DNA from: an endosymbiont of Lamellibrachia barhami
GTDB taxonomy: Bacteria; Pseudomonadota; Gammaproteobacteria; Chromatiales; Chromatiaceae
Reading direction: 5' to 3'
NCBI RefSeq assembly: GCF_011947365.2
Contig: NZ_JAAVSH020000001.1
Coordinates: forward strand, 4,095,033 to 4,134,707
DNA length: 39,675 nt
Of the stretch, positions 8,074-17,030 are shown in pieces. The notes under the pieces are model-generated. The model saw nothing but the letters and a program-made list of their open reading frames with translations. It was not told where the DNA came from and ran no database searches. How positions within the stretch are numbered: position 1 is the first letter of the stretch; every line of letters begins with the position of its first letter. Both the position numbers and the translations under genes were made by a program.

Positions 8074-8346
8074 TCAGTCCGAACCCAGTGACAGCATGGG
8101 TCGCAAACGTGACAACAGTTTGTCTCCCACACCGGGCACTAGAGTCAGCTGATCCAGAGAGGTGAAACTGCCGTGTTCCTGGCGAAATTTGATGATGGCT
8201 TCCGCTTTGGAAGCGCCAATACCCTTGAGCTCGGATGCCAGGGTCTGCGCGTCGGCCTTGTTGATATTGACCACTTCTGCACTGGCAATAACCGGTAGAG
8301 CCAAAAGCATCAATATCAGTGTTGCCTTACGAATGAATCCTTTCAT
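8074..8346 (-). CDS. ComEA-like helix-hairpin-helix protein, copy A
   Basis: This 90-residue protein has a signal peptide or N-terminal anchor (residues 1-23, ending ASA) and two HhH motifs (LKGIGASKAEAIIKFR and LVPGVGDKLLSRL). The start VVNINKADAQTLASEL is typical of ComEA-type proteins, which bind double-stranded DNA in the periplasm during transformation. Many bacteria carry such short HhH proteins without an otherwise complete competence locus nearby, so the role here is inferred. A good AGGAG precedes the start. Copy B (10972-11244) differs by a single residue, V19L. Confidence 0.85.
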   Translation of the reverse strand: MKGFIRKATLILMLLALPVIASAEVVNINKADAQTLASELKGIGASKAEAIIKFRQEHGSFTSLDQLTLVPGVGDKLLSRLRPMLSLGSD

Positions 8347-8527
8347 TGTCTATCTCCTTACAAAAACTTGTCCAGGTTATCTTCCATAGGATGCAATTCC
8401 TCACATCCCACACCCTCATTGCGAGGGGCTTGGCTATTGTGTCTCGACAGGGAATTAAAGTCATTGGTGGATTTCTTAAGAACCTGTAGGATTTTTCTGA
8501 GTGCGTATTGTCGGGATTAATCGCTCT

Positions 8528-8630
8528 GGGTGTAATTCCCCGCCCCTTGGGGCGTAATGAAAGGCTGCAATGCGAAGCGAGCAACCGATTAATACCCCGT
8601 CCGCTTGCGGCGGGGTCGTTTATTCGCTCT
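8528..8630. mobile_element. 103-bp palindromic insertion present only in copy A
   Basis: Compared with copy B, copy A has an extra 103 bp bordered by near-identical short repeats (ttaatcgctct at 8517-8527 and ttattcgctct at 8620-8630), like a target-site duplication. The interior contains two hairpins: cgcccc-tt-ggggcg near 8541-8554, and accccg-t-ccgc-tt-gcgg-cggggt near 8594-8616. It has no coding capacity. It replaces the last bases of gnd and changes its final residue (Glu in copy A, Asp in copy B). It behaves like a small REP/MITE-type insertion. Confidence 0.7.
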
Positions 8631-9633
8631 TTTCTTTATGCCCGCCGAATTCGTAGCGCATGGCCGACAGTAGCCTGTCCCCATAATCAGCCTCTCCACG
8701 GGAGGAGAAACGGTTGAACAGGGCAGCGGTGAGCACATGGGCCGGAACCCCCGATTCGATGGCGGCGATGCTGGTCCATCGCCCTTCGCCGGAGTCCGAG
8801 ACTCTGCCGGAAAAATTGGTGAGATCGGGGCTGTCGCCCAGTGCGGCGGCGGTGAGGTCGAGTAGCCAGGAAGAGACAACGCTGCCCCGACGCCACAGCT
8901 CCGCCACTTGCGCAACGTCAATATCGTATTGGAATGTCTCGGGATCCCGCAGTGGGGTGGTCTCAGCATCAGACTCGATGGACTGCTGCCCAACATTGGC
9001 GTGGCGCAGGATATTGAACCCTTCGGCATAGGCGGCCATCAAGCCATACTCGATGCCGTTGTGAACCATTTTGACAAAGTGCCCTGCACCTGCGGGGCCG
9101 CAGTGTAGCCACCCCTGTTCCTCCGGTCCTGGATCGCCGGAACGACTGCGGGTGCGGGGAATTTCGCCAACCCCGGGAGCCAGCGATGTGAAAACAGATT
9201 GTAGCCGAGAGACAGTTTCCTGTTCGCCTCCGATCATCAGGCAGTAACCTCGTTCGAGTCCCAGGACTCCGCCGCTGGTGCCGACATCGAGATAGTGGAT
9301 GCCTCTCTCATGGAGCTGCTTGTAGCGGGAGATGTCGTCTTTATAGTAAGAGTTGCCGCCATCGATGATGGTGTCATCCTCGTCCAGATAGGCGGAAATC
9401 GCCGCAATGGTGTCGTCCACCACACCCGCTGGCACCATGATCCAGACTGCGCGGGGAGGCTCCAGTTTCTGTACCAAATCCTGCCAGTCAGAGGCGCCGG
9501 TGGCACCCTCCTGTTCCATTTGGGTGACCGCCTCCTGGTTCAGGTCGTAGGCGATACACTCGTGACCGTCTTTCATCAACCGTCGCACCATGTTGGCGCC
9601 CATGCGTCCCAAGCCGATCATCCCCAGTTGCAT
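8620..9633 (-). CDS. gnd: 6-phosphogluconate dehydrogenase (decarboxylating), copy A
   Basis: This 337-residue enzyme oxidatively decarboxylates 6-phosphogluconate to ribulose 5-phosphate in the pentose phosphate pathway. The nucleotide-binding [10 protein letters not shown] lies at residues 7-16. The catalytic lysine is K188 in [15 protein letters not shown], and the substrate-loop motif [16 protein letters not shown] spans about 118-133. The length fits the shorter GndA/YqeC-like class, not the 470-residue enteric form. I chose the ATG at 9633, preceded by GGAGG-like sequence. Copy B is also intact, with about 18 residue differences by my reading, so both may be functional. Confidence 0.92.
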   Translation of the reverse strand: MQLGMIGLGRMGANMVRRLMKDGHECIAYDLNQEAVTQMEQEGATGASDWQDLVQKLEPPRAVWIMVPAGVVDDTIAAISAYLDEDDTIIDGGNSYYKDDISRYKQLHERGIHYLDVGTSGGVLGLERGYCLMIGGEQETVSRLQSVFTSLAPGVGEIPRTRSRSGDPGPEEQGWLHCGPAGAGHFVKMVHNGIEYGLMAAYAEGFNILRHANVGQQSIESDAETTPLRDPETFQYDIDVAQVAELWRRGSVVSSWLLDLTAAALGDSPDLTNFSGRVSDSGEGRWTSIAAIESGVPAHVLTAALFNRFSSRGEADYGDRLLSAMRYEFGGHKEKSE

Positions 9634-9708
9634 TCCGTTCCTCCGATAAATTCCAGTCGACACGCTCATCTTACTAACGTCATTTTAGTCTAACGCTGCA
9701 GATAGGGT

Positions 9709-9736
9709 GATATCCCATAATTTATGGTGGGATATC
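9709..9736. repeat. Palindrome upstream of gnd copy A
   Basis: gatatccca at 9709-9717 pairs perfectly with tgggatatc at 9728-9736. Copy B has only one gatatccca at the matching place, so the extra arm arose in, or was lost from, one copy. It could be an operator or a hairpin by-product of slippage. Confidence 0.5.
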
Positions 9737-9907
9737 CCACAATTCAAATAAAGTCCTAATCTAAAATATATCTTATCTTACTGATTATAAAAAAATTGTA
9801 ATTTTGGCATGACTCCTTCTCACCGGTTTTATGAACAAGTGCTAAAACTGCAGCGCCTTCCGCACACATTGGTCAGGCGGTAGTAAACAATACCAAAAGG
9901 AGAGATC

Positions 9908-10074
9908 ATGTTGGGAAAATTCCAGGCAAGGCAGGCCTTGGTTAAAGGCCGGGTTTCGTATTGACGCTTGCAGTACTGACACAGTTCCCAAGGCTGGAGA
10001 CTGCATGCGGTGGAAGTATTTCCATGATAACGCGGTCGTCCACAACAGGCGGACTAGGATATGTTAGTTTGTAA
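9908..10074 (+). pseudogene. Multiheme cytochrome c remnant, copy A
   Basis: The segment keeps the start (ATGTTGGGAAAATTCC), part of the signal peptide, and the C-terminal end (gctggagactgcatgcgg ... gttagtttgtaa). About 270 bp present in copy B are missing, including every heme-binding motif. It cannot make a functional cytochrome. Confidence 0.75.
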
Positions 10075-10088
10075 TATGCTTGATATCC

Positions 10089-10119
10089 AAAATGCTATAC
10101 GCAGAGCGAGTAGCATTTT
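10089..10119 (+). terminator. Hairpin after cytochrome remnant, copy A
   Basis: AAAATGCTA (10089-10097) pairs with TAGCATTTT (10111-10119) across a 13-base loop. The T-rich 3' arm resembles a weak rho-independent terminator. The identical structure follows copy B. Confidence 0.45.
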
Positions 10120-10247
10120 GACTTTAGAGTTCCTGCATATGGGATCCGAAAATACCTCACCATCAATAGGCGTCGATTACGACGTGTTCATTATGTTTAA
10201 AGCATAGTTTTGTAGATGGAGGACTCCTCTCCCATTATCGTGTTCGT

Positions 10248-10803
10248 TGTTGTGGTGTCATCTTGCGCGATGTTTCAATGATAATATCTGTTGCCAACTT
10301 GTAACCTGAACGGCTTGCCAGTTTGTACCAGGTATACGCCTCGACGAGGTCCGTTTGAACGTCGCATGCTGGCATATCCCCGAGCATGAACTGTGATGTA
10401 GGGACACCCTTTTCGGCACTGCATCCGCCACTCAGCGCATGGCCTCTTTATAGTCCTGTTTCCAACCAGGCTCGGGGCCCATTACGGTGCCACCATAATA
10501 GCTTTTCAGTGCCAGCAGGTTTTGTGCGGGCAGGTAGTCTGAATTTGCTGCCATACGCCACCAGTGCGCTGTTTTTTCAGCGTCCTGCACATTTTCAGGG
10601 CCGTAATCATAAACTTCTCCCAAATAAGTTTGTGAGACTGGATCCCCCATCCTGGCAGCTTCGGTGCAGGGTACGATGGCAACATCGTATTCAGCAGCAG
10701 CGAAGAGCCGTTCACATTGCTGGATGGGGGGTTCAGCAGAAACCACAGTGGAAAAAAGCAGAGGAAGTAAAATACAGGCTGTATTTTTGTACATGGAGAG
10801 CAT
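10248..10803 (-). pseudogene. Sel1-repeat protein, copy B, frameshifted and truncated
   Basis: The first 120-130 residues match copy A, including the signal peptide and first Sel1 repeats. The frame breaks just after KEAMR, where an extra base appears (ccactcagcgcatgg against ccaccagcgcatgg). A second extra base pair lies at ggcactgcatcc, and a short deletion occurs near 10363. The 3' end is cut by the duplication junction at about 10247. A truncated 137-residue product could still be made but would lack half of the solenoid. Confidence 0.85.
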
Positions 10804-10971
10804 GATTTTTGCGGACTCAGGATCAATTGTGAAAACAGGATTCACCTAAAGATACTGACTCTGTATCAGTTTATCCAGTGGATTGATTGCCTCGTCTTTG
10901 CTTGGGTCAATGAAGTGGTTTGCGATAGGCGGAGCCTGTTTTCCAGACTCCGCCTCTCTGTCATCAGTTTG

Positions 10972-11244
10972 TCAGTCCGAACCCAGTGACAGCATGGGTC
11001 GCAAACGTGACAACAGTTTGTCCCCCACACCGGGCACTAGAGTCAGCTGATCCAGTGAGGTAAAACTGCCGTGTTCCTGGCGAAATTTGATGATGGCTTC
11101 CGCTTTGGAAGCGCCAATACCCTTGAGTTCGGATGCCAGGGTCTGCGCGTCGGCCTTGTTGATATTGACCACTTCTGCACTGGCAATAAGCGGTAGAGCC
11201 AAAAGCATCAATATCAGTGTTGCCTTACGAATGAATCCTTTCAT
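10972..11244 (-). CDS. ComEA-like helix-hairpin-helix protein, copy B
   Basis: This 90-residue protein is identical to copy A except Leu for Val at position 19, in the signal peptide. Both HhH motifs and the AGGAG ribosome-binding site are kept. The near-identity, beside a decayed Sel1 neighbour, suggests either a fairly recent duplication or selection to keep this gene. Confidence 0.85.
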   Translation of the reverse strand: MKGFIRKATLILMLLALPLIASAEVVNINKADAQTLASELKGIGASKAEAIIKFRQEHGSFTSLDQLTLVPGVGDKLLSRLRPMLSLGSD

Positions 11245-11414
11245 TGTCTATCTCCTTACAAAAACTTGTCCAGGTTATCTTCAATAGGATGCAATTCCTC
11301 ACATCCCACACCCTCATTGCGAGGGGCTTGGCTATTGTGTCCCGGACAGGAATTAAAGTCATTGGTGGATTTCTTAAGATTCTGTAGGATTTTTCTGAGT
11401 ACGTGTTGCCGGGA

Positions 11415-12428
11415 TTAATCGCTCTTCTCTTTATGTCCGCCGAATTCGTAGCGCATGGCCGACAGTAGCCTGTCTCCATAATCAGCCTCTCCACGGGAGG
11501 AGAAACGGTTGAACAGGGCAGCGGTGAGTACATGGGCCGGAGCCCCCGATTCGATGGCGGCGATGCTGGTCCAACGCCCTTCGCCGGAGTCGGAGACTCT
11601 GCCGGAAAAATCGGTGAGATCGGGGTTGTCGCCCAGTGCTGCGGCGGTGAGGTCGAGTAGCCAGGAGGAGACAACACTGCCCCGGCGCCAGAGTTCGGCC
11701 ACCTGCGCAACGTCGATATCGTATTGGAATGTCTCGGGATCCCTCAGTGGGGTGGTCTCCGCATCGGACTCGGCGGCCAGCTGCCCAACGTTGGCGTGGC
11801 GCAGGATATTGAATCCTTCGGCATAGGCAGCCATCAAGCCATACTCGATGCCGTTGTGCACCATTTTGACAAAGTGCCCTGCACCTGCGGGGCCGCAGTG
11901 CAGCCATCCCTGTTCTGCCGGTCCCGGATTGCCGGAGCGACTGCGGGTGCGGGGAATTTCGCCAACCCCGGGAGCCAGCGATGTGAACACGGTTTGCAGT
12001 TGGGAAACCACGTTCTGCTCACCGCCGATCATCAGACAGTAACCTCGTTCAAGCCCCAGGACTCCGCCGCTGGTACCGACATCGAGATAGTGGATGCCTC
12101 TCTCATGGAGCTGTTTATAGCGGGAAATGTCGTCTTTATAGTAAGAGTTGCCGCCGTCAATGATGGTGTCACCCGCGTCCAGATGGGCGGAAATCGCCGC
12201 AATGGTGTCGTCCACCACAGCCGCCGGCACCATGATCCAGACTGCTCGGGGAGGCTCCAGTTTCTGCACCAAATCCTGCCAGTCAGAGGCGCCGGTGGCA
12301 CCCTCCTGTTCCATTTGGGTGACTGCCTCCCGGTTCAGGTCGTAGGCGATACACTCGTGACCATCTTTCATCAGTCGTCGCACCATGTTGGCGCCCATGC
12401 GCCCCAAACCGATCATTCCCAGTTGCAT
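11415..12428 (-). CDS. gnd: 6-phosphogluconate dehydrogenase (decarboxylating), copy B
   Basis: This is a 337-residue intact paralogue of copy A with the same [10 protein letters not shown] nucleotide-binding site and the same catalytic [15 protein letters not shown]. Differences from copy A (for example Q33R, G70A, and changes around 83-86 and 139-147) are scattered and spare the catalytic motifs. It lacks the 103-bp insertion at its 3' end, so it shows the ancestral end (KEKSD). Confidence 0.92.
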   Translation of the reverse strand: MQLGMIGLGRMGANMVRRLMKDGHECIAYDLNREAVTQMEQEGATGASDWQDLVQKLEPPRAVWIMVPAAVVDDTIAAISAHLDAGDTIIDGGNSYYKDDISRYKQLHERGIHYLDVGTSGGVLGLERGYCLMIGGEQNVVSQLQTVFTSLAPGVGEIPRTRSRSGNPGPAEQGWLHCGPAGAGHFVKMVHNGIEYGLMAAYAEGFNILRHANVGQLAAESDAETTPLRDPETFQYDIDVAQVAELWRRGSVVSSWLLDLTAAALGDNPDLTDFSGRVSDSGEGRWTSIAAIESGAPAHVLTAALFNRFSSRGEADYGDRLLSAMRYEFGGHKEKSD

Positions 12429-12681
12429 CCCGTTCCTCCGATTGTTCGAGTCGACACTTTTATCTCATTAACATCAGCTTAGTCTAATGCTGTAGATAGG
12501 GTGATATCCCACAATTCAAATAAAGTCCTAATCTAAAATATATCTTATCTTACTGATTATAAAAAAAATTGTAATTTTGGCATGACTTCTTCTCACCGGT
12601 TTTATGAACAAGTGCTAAAAACTTGCATGCCTTCCGCACATTGGTCGGCGGTAGTACCTAATAATTAAAAGGGGAGAGATC

Positions 12682-13114
12682 ATGTTGGGAAAATTCCGTA
12701 AGGTCGGCCTTTTGTTAAAGGCCGGGTTTCTGGTATTGACGTTTGCGGGCATCAATAGTTCCTGGGCTGGTGTCTTGGATGAGCCGAAGGCCCATCCCGC
12801 CATTCCGTTGCTGGATGAGAGTGGCAGTCATGTGTTGGATAGCGGTAAGCCTTACAGTCCGCGCAGGAGTTGCGGCACAGGTGGCTGTCACGACTACGAT
12901 GCGATTACCCACGCCTTCCAAATAGCAAAGATGGACGTCAACGCAGCTTTCTTAATATGCACAGCCGCAAAGTGGCCTGTACCACCTGCCACTTCCGCTC
13001 CAACGGCACCTTCTGTGTCGACTGTTATGGGCTGGAGACTGCATGCGGTTGAAGTATTTCCATGACAAACGCGGTCATCCACAACAGGCGGACTATTTAT
13101 ATGTTAGTTTGTAA
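12682..13114 (+). pseudogene. Multiheme cytochrome c remnant, copy B
   Basis: A signal peptide (LLLKAGFLVLTFAGINSSWA) is followed by a recognisable N-terminal cytochrome region with CGTGGCHDYDAITHAF, a CX4CH heme site. The frame then shifts near 12935. Another frame encodes KVACTTCHF, a CXXCH heme site, and CVDCYG, apparently a CXXCH site whose His has become Tyr. The last part (KYFHDKRGHPQQADYLYVSL, stop at 13112-13114) is in yet another relation to the start. It is a decayed exported multiheme cytochrome much shorter than a functional one. The exact family is not clear. The upstream GGGGAGAG-like RBS is intact. Confidence 0.75.
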
Positions 13115-13131
13115 CTAAGGCCGGGATATCC

Positions 13132-13162
13132 AAAATGCTATACGCAGAGCGAGTAGCATTTT
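13132..13162 (+). terminator. Hairpin after cytochrome remnant, copy B
   Basis: AAAATGCTA (13132-13140) pairs with TAGCATTTT (13154-13162), identical to the structure in copy A. Its position behind the cytochrome suggests it was that gene's terminator. Confidence 0.45.
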
Positions 13163-13315
13163 GACTTTAGAGTTCCCGTATATGGGATCCGAAAATACCT
13201 CACCATCAGGCGTCGGATTACAGACGTGTTCAATATGCTTAAAGCATAGTTTTAGATGGAGGACTCCCTCTCCCATTATCGTGTTTTAAATATTGACGGG
13301 TTCGGTTTTCTCATA

Positions 13316-15130
13316 TCAGGCACCTTTCCTTGATTCCTTGAAAACTGCTGATCCTTTTGGTGGGTAATCCAGGCTATCCCGCAGTTTTTCGCGAACCGCA
13401 TCGGGAAATTCGGGTAGATTGAGTTCATTGGCATCCCGCCAACGGGTAACCGTTTTTTCTGCCTCTGTTTGCCGCTGTGAACGGGAATTCGGATCTGTCC
13501 CTATGAGTAGGGACTGGTTGGGCGTGGTCAGACCGGCTCCCGCTTGCTTGACGATATCAAGCATCCGCAATTGGATGTCTTCTGCAATCTTCAGGAACTC
13601 GTCTCGTTCCGTTGCGATCGTATTGGCGCGCACCTCAATGTCGACGGCATACTCCCCAATCTCCATCAGACGAGCGGATGTCGATTCGGCATCAAGCCCC
13701 TGATGGGAATAGAGCATCTGCTGGAGTTCTATCAGGATAAATCGCAACTGGTCCGGTGTGGTATCGAGGCGCAGGTGGATTCTACGGTGGAAGGGGCGTT
13801 GGTCAATTTCACTGAAATTTTCCAGCTCCATATCAACAAAAATCGCATTAGGTATGGTAACGATCGTGCGGGTTAAGGTACGTATCTTGGTGGATCGCAG
13901 TCCGACTTCTTCGATGGTGCCCACAGTGGTCCCAAATTTACAGAAGTTGCCGACTTTTACCGGTTGTGCGGTATAAAGGGTGATAGCACCGATCAGGTTT
14001 TCGAGCGAGCGTTTGGAGGCCAGTGCGACGGCGATACTGCCGACACCCAATCCGGCTACCAGGGTAGTGACCTCGAAACCCATATTGTCGAGCCAGATGA
14101 TCACAGCAAAGAGAAAGACTGTGACCTTGACAGCGGTTGTGGCAGGCCGCAGCAATAAAGAGGCGTTGTTACTGCCGCTTGCCTGCATACGATCACCGAG
14201 GCGTCCAAAAGCCAGACCAATCACACCTGCTGTGATCCAGGCGACTGCGATAATCATAAGAGTGCCGGCATCATAGATTGCCCGTGCCTGCAGTGATGGA
14301 TGGATGTAATCAAAAAGTGAGCGAACAATCAGGACCATCAGGAGGAAACGGCCAGGCCGCGCAACAAAAAGTCTTCGCCTTGTATGAATTGGGGAGTCCG
14401 TGCGCCAAAATACGAGATTCAGTCCGGCAGTTATCCCCCAGGCAGTGAAGTAGGCGATGGTGCCGATGATCAACAACATCACCCATTGCCAAAGATGCAT
14501 GTTGAGAAAGTGGAAAGAGGGAAGTTGCCTGGAAAACCAGTCTCCGATCTTTCCATGTCCGTAGTATTTGTAGAGCTTCGGTATTTGGGCAACGGTCTTA
14601 TTGGAGACTTTCCAGACATAGACCCCTTTGTCACGTGGTATTTTTTGCAACAGGATGGGTAGCTGTCCATCGGGGGTGTCCAGCGTAGCAATATATTCTC
14701 GGTATTTTGGCAGCTCGTCGTCTAGATCCCCCTTGGGATTATTACTGATCCGTTCCATATCCACCCAGATGGTTCGGTTGGCAATGATTTGCAGCTTACG
14801 CGCCAGTTCCTGATGGTCGTCCGTAATGCCTGCTGGGAGGTTACGAAAATCCATGTATTGAGTAGCCAACTCAAAGTCATAGTTGTCGAAGGCTGAGGCA
14901 AGGCCTTTCATGGTTCCCTGAGGTGTGCCCCGGTTGAACTTATCATGAGGGGTATTCGGTGAATCCTCCTGCATTTGGGGAGCATCCGCTTCTGCCCGTG
15001 AGTCCAGGATTTCCTTGACTGAAGGAGGCGTGCCTTCGACTGCTGAGTAGGCCGGGAATGAACTGCACATCAAGGCTAACATGTAGAACAGCATTGGCTT
15101 CAGATTGGAAGACAGCAGGTCTAGTTTCAT
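13316..15130 (-). CDS. MscS-family mechanosensitive ion channel with periplasmic domain
   Basis: This 604-residue protein has a signal peptide (ends near AYSA), a periplasmic N-terminal domain of about 170 residues, several membrane segments (WQWVMLLIIGTIAYFTAWG onward), and the MscS core. The pore helix is VAGLGVGSIAVALASK (about residues 355-372), rich in Gly/Ala. The following beta domain includes TVGTIEEVGLRSTKIRT and IPNAIFVDMELENFS. These channels open under membrane tension to release solutes during osmotic downshock. Its length and periplasmic domain resemble the larger YnaI/YbdG-like MscS relatives more than minimal MscS. It is transcribed alone, towards the duplication. Confidence 0.88.
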   Translation of the reverse strand: MKLDLLSSNLKPMLFYMLALMCSSFPAYSAVEGTPPSVKEILDSRAEADAPQMQEDSPNTPHDKFNRGTPQGTMKGLASAFDNYDFELATQYMDFRNLPAGITDDHQELARKLQIIANRTIWVDMERISNNPKGDLDDELPKYREYIATLDTPDGQLPILLQKIPRDKGVYVWKVSNKTVAQIPKLYKYYGHGKIGDWFSRQLPSFHFLNMHLWQWVMLLIIGTIAYFTAWGITAGLNLVFWRTDSPIHTRRRLFVARPGRFLLMVLIVRSLFDYIHPSLQARAIYDAGTLMIIAVAWITAGVIGLAFGRLGDRMQASGSNNASLLLRPATTAVKVTVFLFAVIIWLDNMGFEVTTLVAGLGVGSIAVALASKRSLENLIGAITLYTAQPVKVGNFCKFGTTVGTIEEVGLRSTKIRTLTRTIVTIPNAIFVDMELENFSEIDQRPFHRRIHLRLDTTPDQLRFILIELQQMLYSHQGLDAESTSARLMEIGEYAVDIEVRANTIATERDEFLKIAEDIQLRMLDIVKQAGAGLTTPNQSLLIGTDPNSRSQRQTEAEKTVTRWRDANELNLPEFPDAVREKLRDSLDYPPKGSAVFKESRKGA

Positions 15131-15541
15131 TATTCTTAACCTTTAACGTAACTATTCAGCTACCCCACGAAAGTGCGGAAAATGTGGAATTGCAGGATGT
15201 GCTGAGCGTAGCACTACGCATCTGTCACGATTGATGCGGTTCGATTTGCTCACTACATCCTACATGCTATCTCAGCATTTTCCATGCGCTGAAAGAAACC
15301 CTTTAACAAACAAGGGTCTGTCAGCTTCTTGCTAAGCTGCGTTTTGCGGGGTTCATCGGGACAGGTTCGAATTGCAGATCCTGTGCAGTCATACTGCCGA
15401 GTATCAAGCCTCTTTTGGGAGGAAATCCTCTCTATCGGGTTCAATTTTCCCAAATGAAAACTTATGATAGTGCCGGGGATCAGCTATTGATTCCGTGAAC
15501 AAAACTCATCCGCCCGTACTACCAGGAAAATTACAATAACG
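15131..15541. other. Intergenic region with a degenerate palindrome
   Basis: This 411-bp gap separates the divergent mscS-like and dUTPase genes. It contains an imperfect inverted repeat (aggatgtgctgagc at 15194-15207 and gctcactacatcctac at 15248-15263) separated by about 40 bp, resembling an old dispersed palindromic repeat. I find no gene in it. The small open frame on the minus strand (15253-15453) lacks a ribosome-binding site and looks accidental. Confidence 0.5.
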
Positions 15542-16156
15542 ATGAAACAGAAAATTCTCACCATGCTTGAACTGCAGGATGCCATGAACACCAAGGTCAA
15601 CAGCGATTGGCGATCAGCGGGCTACCCCTGGTATCGGGCGATCTGGACAGAATGTGCTGAGATGCTGGACCACTACGGCTGGAAGTGGTGGAAGCATCAG
15701 AAGCCGGATATGGAGCAGGTGCATCTGGAGATTGTGGATATCTGGCACTTTGCCTTGAGTGATCTGTTGATACGGCATGATTCGATGGAGGATGCGATGG
15801 AGGCTGCACTTGCTGGGCTTTCCCGTCCTGCGGGGGGCGATGATTTCCGTGAATCGATTGAACAGATGGCACAGGAGACGATCCGTACCCAGTCTGCTGA
15901 CATCACCCTGTTCGCGGCCATGATGGGATTAGGGGAGATGGATTTTGACCGCCTGTTCAAGACCTACGTGGGCAAGAATGTGCTCAATTTTTTTCGGCAG
16001 GATCACGGTTATAAGGAGGGCAGTTATATAAAGATCTGGAGCGGACGGGAGGATAACGAACATCTTGCGGAGATACTCTCTGAACTGGATCAGGACAGCG
16101 CCTCATTCAGCGAAGATCTCTATCAGCGGTTGGAGCAGGTCTATCCGGTTGAATAG
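15542..16156 (+). CDS. Dimeric (all-alpha) dUTP diphosphatase
   Basis: This 204-residue protein belongs to the all-alpha dimeric dUTPase family (MazG superfamily), which hydrolyses dUTP to dUMP and pyrophosphate. The metal-binding acidic residues fit the family: E37 and E40 in WTECAEML, and E63 and D66 in LEIVDIWHF. The aromatic WKWWK segment contacts nucleotide in relatives. It is unrelated to the trimeric Dut enzyme, and many proteobacteria carry one or the other. Its stop is only 4 bp from the convergent stop of the next gene. Confidence 0.88.
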   Translation: MKQKILTMLELQDAMNTKVNSDWRSAGYPWYRAIWTECAEMLDHYGWKWWKHQKPDMEQVHLEIVDIWHFALSDLLIRHDSMEDAMEAALAGLSRPAGGDDFRESIEQMAQETIRTQSADITLFAAMMGLGEMDFDRLFKTYVGKNVLNFFRQDHGYKEGSYIKIWSGREDNEHLAEILSELDQDSASFSEDLYQRLEQVYPVE

Positions 16157-16160
16157 TGTG

Positions 16161-17030
16161 TTACTCCATGTCGGCGCGTGCAAAATGGACGATAACAACA
16201 GCTTTGGGTTGGCCTGTGCCGATCACGGTCTCGAACAGCGTGATTTGGTTTGCATCTGCGGTTGAGTCGAGGGGCAATTTTACGCCCATTCTGCTGATGC
16301 GCAGGGGAGTGGAGTGCATACTGATGAGTGCATCAGGGTTCCGCAACTGATCGATCAGGGCCTTGAGATAGACTTCCGGATTATTTGGATTCTGTTCCGG
16401 GTTCAGTGCTGCGGTCTGCTTCTCCTCTTCACTTAAAGCATGCTGCATGTGGGATATCTGTTCTTTGACGTACTTTGTGACGTATTCGAGCAGTGTCCAC
16501 TTCAATGTGGTACGGACAGCCTCTTCGGCCGGCTCCGGCGCCAAAAGCTGATGATCGGAAAAGATCACGGCGGTCTGCTGTACATCCCTCAGTAGCATCT
16601 CCCCCCGGGTCTCTGTCCCTAGGATGGTTTTCTCTTTGCAGGCCACAAAAAACAGGGCGAAAGCATCGGTGCGGCCAGGGTTATCCTTGGCATGGAAATA
16701 TCGGCGCACGGCACGATTTTGGCTGAAGAGTTGCTGGACCTGCTCACTATTTGAGAACAGGGCGTTGATCAGGTTATTCTCGTTAAAACTGCGCTGGCTG
16801 ACGGTGATGGCTTGGGGCAGGGCCGATACCAAGTCGTCTATCCTGCCGAGCAGGTCATGGACGGGATTTCGTAGCTGTTTCTGATAGCTGCTCACACCAC
16901 GCAACTTTGGGTTGGTTCCCTCAACGACGGACTCTATTGCCTTGGCGACTCGTTCTGCATCGGCTCTTTCCCTGAGTCGGTTGGCCTGGCGCTCTTTCAG
17001 TAGATGTTGTAGTCGATCAAATAGTGTCAT
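16161..17030 (-). CDS. Conserved hypothetical protein, second gene of a coupled pair
   Basis: I do not recognise this 289-residue protein. The N-terminal 45 residues are basic and helical (LLKERQANRLRERADAER). The rest is mixed alpha/beta without a signal peptide or clear membrane segment. Motifs noted: RRYFHAKDNPGRTDAFALFFVACKE-type segment near residues 108-132, and a C-terminal GQPKAVVIVHFARADME. Its start overlaps the stop of the upstream gene by 4 bp (ATGA), implying translational coupling and probably a shared function. Confidence 0.75.
   Translation of the reverse strand: MTLFDRLQHLLKERQANRLRERADAERVAKAIESVVEGTNPKLRGVSSYQKQLRNPVHDLLGRIDDLVSALPQAITVSQRSFNENNLINALFSNSEQVQQLFSQNRAVRRYFHAKDNPGRTDAFALFFVACKEKTILGTETRGEMLLRDVQQTAVIFSDHQLLAPEPAEEAVRTTLKWTLLEYVTKYVKEQISHMQHALSEEEKQTAALNPEQNPNNPEVYLKALIDQLRNPDALISMHSTPLRISRMGVKLPLDSTADANQITLFETVIGTGQPKAVVIVHFARADME

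Larger units (their letters stand above)
7347..10244. repeat. Tandem duplication, copy A (Sel1 - comEA - gnd - cytochrome remnant)
   Basis: This block matches 10248-13285 in order and orientation along its length. The left boundary lies inside the 3' part of the Sel1 gene (tgttgtggtgtca). The right boundary is the end of a conserved tail (ggaggactcc...cattatcgtgtt). Relative to copy B it carries a 103-bp insertion near the end of gnd, an extra palindrome upstream of gnd, and a deletion of about 270 bp in the cytochrome. Confidence 0.9.
10248..13285. repeat. Tandem duplication, copy B
   Basis: This is the second copy of the roughly 3 kb unit. It begins in the middle of the Sel1 gene directly after the tail of copy A, so the junction (about 10245-10247) fuses cytochrome downstream sequence to the interior of Sel1. 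Its right end, cattatcgtgtt at about 13274-13285, is followed by unique sequence leading to the mscS-like gene. Confidence 0.9.

Noticed and set aside
11724-12482. 252-residue plus-strand open frame opposite gnd copy B
   Set aside because: Antisense shadow of an intact, well-conserved enzyme; a similar broken shadow lies opposite copy A.
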